Shown piece after piece: positions 9,093 through 16,216 of a stretch of DNA of 64,000 bases. Below the pieces are notes generated by a model. It had not been told where the DNA came from. It did not search any database and worked only from the letters and a program-made list of their open reading frames with translations. Position 1 is the first letter of the stretch. Every line of letters begins with the position of its first letter. Source of the DNA: Mogibacterium sp. (GTDB lineage Bacteria > Bacillota > Clostridia > Peptostreptococcales > Anaerovoracaceae); contig JAFRCS010000014.1 of assembly GCA_017404265.1 (NCBI GenBank), forward strand, positions 1 to 64,000. The letters run 5' to 3'. Position numbers and translations under genes: made by a program.

Positions 9093-9121
9093 GAGCCTAT
9101 CCTTTCTCATTAACACGATAA

Positions 9122-9158
9122 AAAACGCTTTACCATTCGTGGTAAAGCGTTTTGTTGT
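9122..9158. terminator. Bidirectional terminator between divIVA and the DtxR-type gene
   Basis: A near-perfect hairpin, AAAACGCTTTACC / GGTAAAGCGTTTT, has A residues before it and T residues after it, so it can end transcription from both convergent sides. Confidence 0.9.
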
Positions 9159-9178
9159 TTTGATTTCAGCTGGACCTC

Positions 9179-9577
9179 TTATTCGAAGTCGTAGCTTCCA
9201 AGCTTTTCTTCGCGGCCTTCGTTCAGATAGTCGCAGATGGCCACATATGTCTCATAGGAGATGTCGTGCTCTATCTTGCACGCGTCTTCTTCGGCTTGCT
9301 CGCTGCTTACTCCAAGTTTCTCAAGGAAAGCTGTAAGAGCTTTATGCCTTTCATAGATCCTCTTCGCGATCTTGTAGCCTGCCGGAGCCAGTGTGATAGG
9401 CCCATTGGCATCCATATTGATATATCCGTTCTCTCTGAGGCGCTTTACCGCGTATGAGACGCTCGGCTTGGTGACTCCGAGCTTCTTTGCGATATCTATG
9501 GAGCGGATGTATCCGTGCTCCTCCTGCAGGATGAGCATTGCCTCAAGATAGTCTTCCGCGGATTGCCTGATCTTCAT
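9179..9577 (-). CDS. DtxR/MntR family metal-dependent transcriptional regulator
   Basis: 132 residues. The N-terminal winged helix (SAEDYLEAMLILQEEHGYIR, then 'DIAKKLGVTKPSVSYAVKRL') and the metal-sensing/dimerisation helices (ERHKALTAFLEKLGV, CKIEHDIS) match the DtxR family. The C-terminal SH3-like domain of long members is missing, so it has the two-domain MntR-like form. Such proteins repress metal uptake or storage genes when Fe2+ or Mn2+ is bound. The divergent neighbour is a rubrerythrin, so control of iron or peroxide defence is possible but not shown. Confidence 0.9.
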   Translation of the reverse strand: MKIRQSAEDYLEAMLILQEEHGYIRSIDIAKKLGVTKPSVSYAVKRLRENGYINMDANGPITLAPAGYKIAKRIYERHKALTAFLEKLGVSSEQAEEDACKIEHDISYETYVAICDYLNEGREEKLGSYDFE

Positions 9578-9619
9578 GATGGATTCTCCTTACGTGCAGG
9601 TCATCTCTTTTGCCCCCTA

Positions 9620-9648
9620 ACAATATCACATTACGGATGCATATTCAA
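9620..9648 (-). promoter_or_regulatory. Putative promoter of the DtxR-type gene
   Basis: On the minus strand TTGAAT, a 17-nt spacer and TATTGT lie about 45-70 nt before the start codon. Confidence 0.45.
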
Positions 9649-9819
9649 TGAAATGTGGTTTACAATCAAGCTTTCAATACATCATATGAATTTCATGTGA
9701 AATTGTATCAAAATAGGTGCAAGCCTGTCGTGGATGTGCTATCATAACGTCGTTGACAAGCAAGAGGCGGCAAAGCCCGCTCTTACAAATCAAAATGTAA
9801 TTACAAGGAGGAAATTATT

Positions 9820-10362
9820 ATGGCAAAATGGGTTTGCAGCGTATGCGGTTATGTACATGAGGGAGATACACCTCCGGAAAAGTGCCCTGTATGCAAGGTT
9901 CCTGCAGAGAAGTTCATCAAGCAGGAAGAGGAGATGACATGGGCTGCTGAGCACGTTCTCGGCGTTGCGCAGGGAGTGGACCCTGAGATCATCGCTGATC
10001 TGAGAGCAAATTTCGAGGGCGAGTGCTCCGAGGTAGGTATGTATCTGGCTATGTCCAGAGTCGCTTTCAGAGAGGGATATCCTGAGATCGGCGAGTACTG
10101 GAAGACTGCCGCTTTTGAAGAAGCAGAGCACGCTGCTAAGTTTGCGGAGCTCCTCGGTGAAGTCCTCACAGACAGCACAGAGAAGAACCTCAGAATGAGA
10201 GTAGAGGCCGAGAACGGCGCAACACTCGGAAAGACAATGCTCGCTAAGAAGGCTAAAGAGCAGAATCTCGACGCTATCCATGACACAGTTCACGAGATGG
10301 CAAGAGACGAGGCAAGACACGGCAAGGCATTTGCTGGTCTTCTGAAGAGATACTTCGGCTAA
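9820..10362 (+). CDS. Reverse rubrerythrin (rubredoxin-ferritin-like peroxidase)
   Basis: 180 residues with the domains in reverse order. An N-terminal rubredoxin Fe(Cys)4 site uses Cys6, Cys9, Cys22 and Cys25. The C-terminal four-helix ferritin-like domain has the diiron motifs EEAEH and DEARH. Reverse rubrerythrins of Clostridia reduce hydrogen peroxide, and in some cases O2, with electrons from NADH via a rubredoxin reductase. This fits a strict anaerobe. The start has a strong ribosome-binding site (AAGGAGG). The 240-nt gap upstream contains several AT-rich inverted repeats but no operator I can name. Confidence 0.94.
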   Translation: MAKWVCSVCGYVHEGDTPPEKCPVCKVPAEKFIKQEEEMTWAAEHVLGVAQGVDPEIIADLRANFEGECSEVGMYLAMSRVAFREGYPEIGEYWKTAAFEEAEHAAKFAELLGEVLTDSTEKNLRMRVEAENGATLGKTMLAKKAKEQNLDAIHDTVHEMARDEARHGKAFAGLLKRYFG

Positions 10363-10380
10363 AAGCTTGTCTTTTTCATC

Positions 10381-10464
10381 CACAGCTTTGTCAGCTGCGC
10401 GGCGCTTCGGTGCTCACTTACCATAAGTAAGCTCCGCTCCTCGCCCGCTTGCTTTCGCGCTGTG
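10381..10464. repeat. REP-like palindromic intergenic element
   Basis: An 84-bp GC-rich segment bounded by CACAGC and GCTGTG, with an inner inverted repeat CTTAC-CATAA-GTAAG (about 10417-10431). It includes the phrase CGGTGCTCACTTACC ... GTAAGCTCCGCTCCTCGCC. It encodes no protein. The composition is unlike the surrounding AT-rich spacer and resembles the short palindromic elements scattered downstream of genes in some bacterial genomes. Copy number cannot be judged from one window. Confidence 0.5.
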
Positions 10465-10490
10465 AACGAAAAATCCTGCGCTTTTGATGA

Positions 10491-10527
10491 AGAGGTCAGA
10501 GTATATGCTCTGACCTCTTTTTCTTTT
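10491..10527 (+). terminator. Rho-independent terminator after rubrerythrin
   Basis: A perfect 11-bp stem AGAGGTCAGAG / CTCTGACCTCT is followed by TTTTCTTTT. The rest of the 372-nt gap up to nrdD holds only the REP-like element and the nrdD promoter. Confidence 0.92.
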
Positions 10528-10588
10528 GGGGATCCGAGAAAACCGGCACGATCCGGGCAAAAAAACATAATTAGTACATAACAACATA

Positions 10589-10627
10589 TTGACACTAAAA
10601 ACCCGTATGACTACAATATATAGTGTT
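10589..10627 (+). promoter_or_regulatory. nrdD promoter with overlapping NrdR box
   Basis: TTGACA (10589-10594), exactly 17 nt, then TACAAT (10612-10617): a near-ideal sigma-A promoter. The -10 lies inside TACAATATATAGTGTT (10612-10627), a good match to the published NrdR-box consensus ACACWATATATWGTGT. NrdR bound here would block polymerase. The usual second NrdR box 31-32 bp away is not convincing. Confidence 0.85.
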
Positions 10628-10734
10628 CGGAACGGAACATCTTTTTTTACGCTCTAAAAAGAAAAGGGCGTCCAAAACCAGTCAAATCAACATTTTTCAT
10701 ACATACAATAAAATAAGAATAACGGAGAGAGAAT

Positions 10735-13011
10735 ATGAAAAGCATTGTAAAGAGAGACGGCAAGGAGATGCCGTTCGATGAGTCTAAGATCTTCAACGCC
10801 ATATACGCTGCTAACAAGGCAGTCGACGGCGAGAAGATGACGAGCATCGACTTCACTTACCTTACCAAGAAGGTCGTTGAGCAGCTTGAAGGCGACACAT
10901 GCACAGTCGAGCAGGTGCAGGATATCGTCGAGGCAATGCTCATCAAGTATGACTGGGAAAAGACCGCCAAGGCATACATCCTCTACCGCGCTGAGCACGC
11001 AAAGATCAGAGAGGCTGAGTCCGATCTGATGAACATCTACAACGAGCTCACTTACTCCTACTCCAAGGATGCGGACATCAAGAGAGAGAACGCCAACATC
11101 GACGGCGACACCTCGATGGGCACCATGCTCAAGTACGGTTCCGAGGGCGCAAAGTACTTCGTAGACAACTACGTACTGCCTAAGGACATCGCAAAGGCAC
11201 ATATCAACGGTGACATCCATATCCACGATAAGGATTTCTATATGCTCACCGAGACATGCTGCCAGATCGACCTTATCAAGCTTTTCAAGGACGGATTCTG
11301 CACAGGCCACGGCTACCTCAGAGAGCCGCAGTCGATCATGAGCTATGCTTCACTGGCATGCATCGCGATCCAGGCCAACCAGAACGAGATGCACGGCGGC
11401 CAGTCGGTACCAAACTTCGACTACGCTATGGCGCCGGGTATCGCAAGGACATATATAAAGGAATACTTCTCTGCGCTGACTGAGATAATCGCCGCGAAGC
11501 TCGACGTGGCGTATGCGGACGCTAAGGCTATCGCTGACAAGATCAAGGCTGAAGCTGAGGCTCCGACTCTGGCGACTAACGGCTCGTACGGCGAAGTGCT
11601 GGGCGAGTGGTTCGATAAGTCAGGCTGGGCCGGCGGACTCACAAGAGATCAGCTGGTAAGATGCAGCGCTCAGGCCGCCGAGGCAGCATGGGCAAGGACG
11701 GACAAGATGACCTACCAGGCTATGGAGGCTCTTATCCACAACCTCAACACCATGAACTCGAGAGCCGGCGCTCAGGTGCCGTTCAGCTCGGTCAACTTCG
11801 GAACAGACACGACTCCTGAAGGCCGCATGGTCATCAAGAACTTCCTGCTCGCCACAGAGGCGGGACTCGGAAACGGCGAGACTCCGATCTTCCCGGTTTC
11901 GATCTTCAAGGTCAAGGAAGGCGTCAACTACAACGAGGGAGATCCTAACTACGATCTCTTCAAGCTGGCCATCAGATGCAGCGCAAAGAGGCTGTTCCCT
12001 AACTTCAGTTTCCTGGATGCTCCGTTCAATCTGAAGTTCTACGAGGAAGGCAACTACAATAAGGAAGTTGCCTACATGGGATGCCGTACAAGAGTTATGG
12101 CCAACAGCCATGATCCTTCAAAGGCGGTCGTATGCGGCAGAGGAAACCTCAGCTTTACATCGATCAACCTGCCAAGACTCGCGATCGAGGCTAACAGAGA
12201 CTTCGACGTGTTCTACAAAAAGCTGGATGCTATGATGGAACTCGTTGCAAGACAGCTGCTGCACAGATTCAGGATCCAGTGCACAAAGAAGGGCCGTAAC
12301 TATCCGTTCCTGATGGGACAGGGTATCTGGATCGACTCCGACAACCTCGGACCTGATGACAGCGTAGCTGAGATCCTCAAGCACGGAACTCTTTCCATAG
12401 GATTCATCGGACTTGCGGAGACCATGAAAGCTCTCACGGGCAAGCATCACGGCGAGGACGAGAGAGTCAGAGAGCAGGCATTCGAAGTCATCAAGCACAT
12501 GAGAGAGTTCTGCGACAGAAAGAGCGCAGAGACCGGCCTCAACTTCACTCTGCTGGCTACACCGGCTGAGGGACTTTCCGGCAGATTCGTCAAGATAGAC
12601 AGAGAGAAGTACGGCAAGCTGCCTGGCATCACTGACAGGGATTACTATACAAACTCCTTCCACGTGCCGGTATACTTCCCGATCGGAGCTTTCGAGAAGA
12701 TCGCGATCGAGGCGCCGTATCATGACCTCACAAACGCGGGACACATCAGCTATGTAGAGCTGGACGGCGATACCGCCAAGAACCCTGAGGCCTTCGAATC
12801 TGTCATCAGATTCATGAAGGAAGCAGGAGTCGGCTACGGCAGCGTAAACCATCCTGTAGACAGAGACCCTGTCTGCGGATACACGGGAGTCATCGATGAC
12901 GTTTGCCCAAGATGCGGAAGACGCGAGGGCGAGCCTGTCACTATCGAGAGACTGAACGAGCTTCGCATGAGGTACCCAAGCGTACCTGTTCCTTGCGACT
13001 GCACACACTAG
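10735..13011 (+). CDS. nrdD: Anaerobic (class III) ribonucleoside-triphosphate reductase, large chain lacking the glycyl-radical segment
   Basis: 758 residues. An N-terminal ATP-cone domain (about 1-90, starting MKSIVKRDGKEMPFDESKI) senses ATP/dATP. The catalytic ten-stranded barrel has the candidate thiyl-radical cysteine Cys450 in YMGCRT and the loop CGRGNLSFTSINLPRLA. The C-terminus has a zinc-ribbon remnant: Cys714, then Cys724 and Cys727 in CPRCGR, with Asp711 where the fourth cysteine is expected, and a novel tail ending CDCTH. The expected glycyl-radical motif (RxxGYL) is absent. It is found instead in the separate ORF at 13184. The enzyme makes dNTPs without oxygen. Expression is likely under NrdR control. 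Confidence 0.93.
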   Translation: MKSIVKRDGKEMPFDESKIFNAIYAANKAVDGEKMTSIDFTYLTKKVVEQLEGDTCTVEQVQDIVEAMLIKYDWEKTAKAYILYRAEHAKIREAESDLMNIYNELTYSYSKDADIKRENANIDGDTSMGTMLKYGSEGAKYFVDNYVLPKDIAKAHINGDIHIHDKDFYMLTETCCQIDLIKLFKDGFCTGHGYLREPQSIMSYASLACIAIQANQNEMHGGQSVPNFDYAMAPGIARTYIKEYFSALTEIIAAKLDVAYADAKAIADKIKAEAEAPTLATNGSYGEVLGEWFDKSGWAGGLTRDQLVRCSAQAAEAAWARTDKMTYQAMEALIHNLNTMNSRAGAQVPFSSVNFGTDTTPEGRMVIKNFLLATEAGLGNGETPIFPVSIFKVKEGVNYNEGDPNYDLFKLAIRCSAKRLFPNFSFLDAPFNLKFYEEGNYNKEVAYMGCRTRVMANSHDPSKAVVCGRGNLSFTSINLPRLAIEANRDFDVFYKKLDAMMELVARQLLHRFRIQCTKKGRNYPFLMGQGIWIDSDNLGPDDSVAEILKHGTLSIGFIGLAETMKALTGKHHGEDERVREQAFEVIKHMREFCDRKSAETGLNFTLLATPAEGLSGRFVKIDREKYGKLPGITDRDYYTNSFHVPVYFPIGAFEKIAIEAPYHDLTNAGHISYVELDGDTAKNPEAFESVIRFMKEAGVGYGSVNHPVDRDPVCGYTGVIDDVCPRCGRREGEPVTIERLNELRMRYPSVPVPCDCTH

Positions 13012-13024
13012 TTGAATGGGAGCC

Positions 13025-13078
13025 TGTGGGTTTTCCACATGGTTATCCACAGGCTTATCCACAACATGATGTGGTTCT
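13025..13078. promoter_or_regulatory. Cluster of DnaA-box-like sites
   Basis: Two perfect TTATCCACA boxes (13043-13051 and 13055-13063) lie 12 bp apart, next to TTTTCCACA (13031-13039) and two weaker inverse matches (TGTGGGTTT at 13025, TGTGGTTCT at 13070). They sit between nrdD and its detached glycyl-radical gene, so DnaA could act on the downstream promoter. No origin genes are nearby. Confidence 0.6.
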
Positions 13079-13112
13079 AAGTAAAAAAAACAACAATATA
13101 CATTAATATTGC

Positions 13113-13140
13113 TTCACAAATACGTGAATTGAGATATAAT
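13113..13140 (+). promoter_or_regulatory. Putative promoter of the glycyl-radical ORF and nrdG
   Basis: TTCACA (13113-13118), 16 nt, then a perfect TATAAT (13135-13140). The -35 is part of an inverted repeat TTCAC-AAATAC-GTGAA (13113-13128). A second inverted repeat CAATAT-ACATTA-ATATTG lies just upstream (13094-13111). Both could be operators. Confidence 0.6.
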
Positions 13141-13183
13141 AAACGGGCATGAAAAAGAGAAGTGAGAGGTACGGAGGTACGTT

Positions 13184-13351
13184 ATGAATAACAAGGCAGT
13201 AAAGAACATCAACGGCAAGGTCGGAGAAGGTGTGGAATTCGAAAGAATCAGAAGGATCACAGGATATCTCGTAGGCACACTCGACAGATTCAACAACGGC
13301 AAGAGAGCCGAGGTAGAGGACAGAGTCAAGCACGGTCTGTCCCATAATTAA
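13184..13351 (+). CDS. Stand-alone glycyl-radical domain of class III ribonucleotide reductase
   Basis: 55 residues. The sequence contains FERIRRITGYLVGTLDRFNN (from residue 19) and then KRAEVEDRVKH. This is the C-terminal glycyl-radical region that normally ends NrdD; Gly27 in RITGYL is the predicted radical site, made by NrdG. The ATG is preceded by GGAGGT at 5 nt, and a promoter lies upstream, so it reads as an independent gene and not a sequencing break. No frame of the 172-nt gap joins it to nrdD. Its first residues (GEGVEFER) resemble the tail of the large chain (GEPVTIER), suggesting origin by duplication of the 3' end of nrdD. It presumably binds the large chain to place the radical near Cys450. 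Confidence 0.88.
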   Translation: MNNKAVKNINGKVGEGVEFERIRRITGYLVGTLDRFNNGKRAEVEDRVKHGLSHN

Positions 13352-13370
13352 TCGACCGTTATGATCTTAC

Positions 13371-13410
13371 ATAGCCGCCAGGCCCGGAAAGCGGTCGGCG
13401 GCTATTTTTA
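13371..13410 (+). terminator. Terminator/attenuator-like hairpin between the glycyl-radical ORF and nrdG
   Basis: ATAGCCGCC (13371-13379) pairs perfectly with GGCGGCTAT (13397-13405), followed by TTTTT. CGACCG (13353-13358) could instead pair with CGGTCG (13392-13397), which overlaps the terminator stem by one base. Partial read-through would lower nrdG relative to the upstream ORF. Confidence 0.6.
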
Positions 13411-13429
13411 TGAAAGAAGAGGCGCAGCC

Positions 13430-13999
13430 ATGGAAGAGATGGATACGAGCAAAGTCATAAGGGTATGCGGCATAGAGCCTGAGTCCATAGTCGATGGGCC
13501 GGGATTCAGGTACGTCCTTTTTGTGCAGGGGTGCCCTCATCACTGCAAAGGCTGCCACAACCCTGAGTCATGGGATCCAAACGGCGGATACGACATGACC
13601 GTCAGGGATATACTCGACGAGATAAAGGCAAAGCCTAACATCAAGGGCGTCACTTTCTCAGGCGGCGAGCCGTTTGAGCAGGCGAGAGCACTCGTCGATC
13701 TGGCCCGCTATCTTAAAGGCATGCGCTATAGCCTCATGAGCTACAGCGGTTATACTCTTGAGGAGCTTGAGGCCAAAGCGGAGAGCGATTCTGCGGTCGG
13801 AGAGCTGCTGGGTATGATCGACATACTGGTGGACGGCCGTTATGAGGAAAAACTCCGCAACCTTACGCTTGTATACTGCGGCTCTGAGAACCAGCGTGTC
13901 ATAGACATGAACAAGACGCGCGAGGCAAGGGCTGCCGGCAAGGGCGATGAAGTAGTGCTGTACAAGTCGGACTTCGATTTTGAGATAAAGATAATCTAG
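13430..13999 (+). CDS. nrdG: Anaerobic ribonucleoside-triphosphate reductase activating protein (radical SAM)
   Basis: 189 residues. The CxxxCxxC cluster motif CPHHCKGC binds the [4Fe-4S] that cleaves S-adenosylmethionine. SIVDGPGFRYVLFVQGC before it and TFSGGEPFEQ after it are typical of NrdG. The enzyme abstracts hydrogen from the NrdD glycine; here the target glycine would be on the separate 55-residue chain. A longer ORF from 13361 is open but runs through the hairpin; the ATG at 13430 fits the family, and an ATG at 13439 is also possible. Confidence 0.94.
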   Translation: MEEMDTSKVIRVCGIEPESIVDGPGFRYVLFVQGCPHHCKGCHNPESWDPNGGYDMTVRDILDEIKAKPNIKGVTFSGGEPFEQARALVDLARYLKGMRYSLMSYSGYTLEELEAKAESDSAVGELLGMIDILVDGRYEEKLRNLTLVYCGSENQRVIDMNKTREARAAGKGDEVVLYKSDFDFEIKII

Positions 14000-14013
14000 G
14001 CAAGGAGGCCCCA

Positions 14014-15198
14014 ATGAAACTGGAGCTGGTCGCGACGGCGACCTTCGGTCTCGAAGCCGTGGTAAGGCGTGAGATCGAAGCGCTTGGATACAAGATAATA
14101 AAGACCGAGGACGGGCGCGTCACCTACATGGGTGATGAACGCGCTGTCGTGAGGTCGAATCTCTGGCTCAGGTGCGCTGACAGGGTATATGTCCGCATGG
14201 GCGAGTTCAAGGCTACGGACTTTGAAGAACTCTTTCAGCAGACAAAGGCGCTGGAATGGGAGAGCATCATACCGCTTGAGGGAGCATTTCCGGTGGTGGG
14301 AGGCTCGGTCAAGTCCGTGCTGCACAGCGTGCCCGCCTGCCAGAAGATAATAAAAAAGGCAGTCTCAATGAGGCTGTCCGAGTTTTATTGCAGAGAAACC
14401 ATGCCGGAGACCGGTCCGGAATACAGGATAAGATTCATCGCGCATAAGGATGAATTCCTGATGCTGCTGGATACCAGCGGCGTGGGGCTTCATAAAAGGG
14501 GATACAGAGTGAGTGATGTGGCAGCGCCTATGAAGGAGACGCTTGCTGCTGCGCTGGTGCAGCTAAGCTTCTACAGAAAAGACCGCGTGCTTGTCGATCC
14601 GTGCTGCGGATCCGGGACAATCCCTATCGAGGCTGCCATGATAGCCCGCAATATTGCGCCGGGCCTTGGAAGGCCGTTCGCCGCGGAAGGATGGGACATC
14701 ATCCCGGCTGAGATCTGGCGAGAAGAAAAACGTCTGGCCTTTGAGGCTGCGGACTTCGACACAGAGCTGAATATAGCCGCGATAGATATAGACAGGCGTG
14801 CCATCAAAGCGGCAAAGGACAACGCGGAAGAAGCCGGGGTCATCGATGACATCGATTTCATCTGCATGGACATGACGCAGTGGAGGCCGGGAGCAGGCAT
14901 ACCTAAGGGCGTACAGGCGGGTGAGCACGGCGTTGTCATTTCCAATCTTCCGTACGGTGTGCGCATAGGCGACGAAAGATCCATAAAAAGGATATACAGC
15001 CACTTTGCGGACCTCATGACGGAGTGTCCTGAATGGTCGTTCTTCCTTATCACTTCGGATAAAGAGATAGAAAAGGATATAATGAAGAGGACAGGGCGCA
15101 AGGCCGACAGGAGGCGCAAGCTCTACAACGGTACGATAGAGACGCAGTTCTATCAGTATCACGGAGAGCGGCCGCCGAAGACAAATTTGAGTAGATAG
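14014..15198 (+). CDS. THUMP-domain class I SAM-dependent rRNA methyltransferase (RlmL/YpsC-like)
   Basis: 394 residues. The N-terminal THUMP/ferredoxin-like RNA-binding region (about 1-160) starts MKLELVATATFGLEAVVRREIE. The Rossmann methyltransferase domain has the SAM loop DPCCGSGTIPIEAAMIA and the motif SNLPYG in place of the common N-P-P-Y. The family makes N2-methylguanosine in 23S rRNA (G2445 in E. coli). Length matches the one-domain Firmicute form, without the RlmK part. A ribosome-binding site (AAGGAGG) precedes the ATG. Confidence 0.92.
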   Translation: MKLELVATATFGLEAVVRREIEALGYKIIKTEDGRVTYMGDERAVVRSNLWLRCADRVYVRMGEFKATDFEELFQQTKALEWESIIPLEGAFPVVGGSVKSVLHSVPACQKIIKKAVSMRLSEFYCRETMPETGPEYRIRFIAHKDEFLMLLDTSGVGLHKRGYRVSDVAAPMKETLAAALVQLSFYRKDRVLVDPCCGSGTIPIEAAMIARNIAPGLGRPFAAEGWDIIPAEIWREEKRLAFEAADFDTELNIAAIDIDRRAIKAAKDNAEEAGVIDDIDFICMDMTQWRPGAGIPKGVQAGEHGVVISNLPYGVRIGDERSIKRIYSHFADLMTECPEWSFFLITSDKEIEKDIMKRTGRKADRRRKLYNGTIETQFYQYHGERPPKTNLSR

Positions 15199-15261
15199 AC
15201 CTACAGGCAAAATGATATACTCGCTATAGTTAAGTTGATCAAAAAGCGAAGAGGTGTGGAC

Positions 15262-16197
15262 ATGACGAAAAAAGAATTCTACTATCCATCGACAGACGGC
15301 AAGACACAGATCCACGCGATCAGATGGGATCCGGAAGGCAAGCCGAAGGCGGTTTTCCAGATCATCCACGGCATGGTCGAGTTCATTGACAGATACGACG
15401 GTTTCGCTTCATATCTGGCTGACCACGGCTATCTGGTCTGCGGTGAAGATCACCTGGGACACGGAGCTTCGGTACAGTCCGATGAATACCACGGCTACTT
15501 CGGCAAGGAGGGCAACGCGTGGGTCATCGCCGACATCCATCATCTGAGAGAGATGATGCAGAAGGAGTTTCCTGACCTGCCGTACCTGATGATGGGTCAC
15601 AGCATGGGATCGTTCCTGATCCGTCAGTACATCACCGAGAACGGCGCTGACTATGCAAAGGGGCTTTCCGGTGTCATCATCATGGGAACAGGCTGGCAGC
15701 CGGGCGCGGTGCTTGCGGCAGGCAAGATGGTCGCGAAGATGCTCGGCACAAAAAAGGTGGGAAAGTCTGCAAAACTGATCGACGGGATGTCGTTCGGCAG
15801 TTATCTTAAGAGGATACCGAACGCCCGCACCATATCGGACTGGCTAACGAAGGACGAGGCTGTCGTGGACTGGTACCGCAACGAGCCTTGGTGTACCTTC
15901 CACTTCACGCCTAACGCGTATTACCATATGTTCTCGGGCATGCAGAAGGCCCATGACATAGACCGGATGAAGAAGCTCCCTAAAGGGCTGCCTATCCTCA
16001 TCACGTCCGGAGCCGAGGACCCTGTCGGAGCATGGGGAGAGGGTGTCCGCAAGACGTTCATGGTCTACAAGGACAACACCGAGTGCGATGTTTCGATCAA
16101 GATCTACGATGACGACAGACACGAGATCCTCAATGAGACTGACAAGGATCAGGTTTACGCCGACATGCTGGAATTCCTTGACAGCTGCATCAAATAG
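15262..16197 (+). CDS. Alpha/beta hydrolase, monoacylglycerol lipase/lysophospholipase-like
   Basis: 311 residues. The nucleophile elbow GHSMG holds the catalytic serine; Asp in GAEDPVG and His in DDRHEIL complete the triad. The HGMVEFIDRYDGFA and GEDHLGHG motifs match the serine aminopeptidase S33/Hydrolase_4 group, which includes monoacylglycerol lipases. The substrate cannot be told. The start at 15262 has GAGGTG just upstream; a TTG start at 15235 is less likely. Confidence 0.88.
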   Translation: MTKKEFYYPSTDGKTQIHAIRWDPEGKPKAVFQIIHGMVEFIDRYDGFASYLADHGYLVCGEDHLGHGASVQSDEYHGYFGKEGNAWVIADIHHLREMMQKEFPDLPYLMMGHSMGSFLIRQYITENGADYAKGLSGVIIMGTGWQPGAVLAAGKMVAKMLGTKKVGKSAKLIDGMSFGSYLKRIPNARTISDWLTKDEAVVDWYRNEPWCTFHFTPNAYYHMFSGMQKAHDIDRMKKLPKGLPILITSGAEDPVGAWGEGVRKTFMVYKDNTECDVSIKIYDDDRHEILNETDKDQVYADMLEFLDSCIK

Positions 16198-16216
16198 AAA
16201 TACAGCCGGATACTGA

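Noticed and set aside
13025-13078. Chromosomal replication origin
   Set aside because: No dnaA, dnaN, rpmH or gyrase genes nearby and no AT-rich unwinding region with repeated trinucleotides; the boxes fit a regulatory site better.
13011-13184. Group I intron, intein or sequencing frameshift separating the two NrdD parts
   Set aside because: The gap is only 172 nt, no frame bridges it, the second ORF has its own ribosome-binding site and promoter, and the large chain has a distinct tail.
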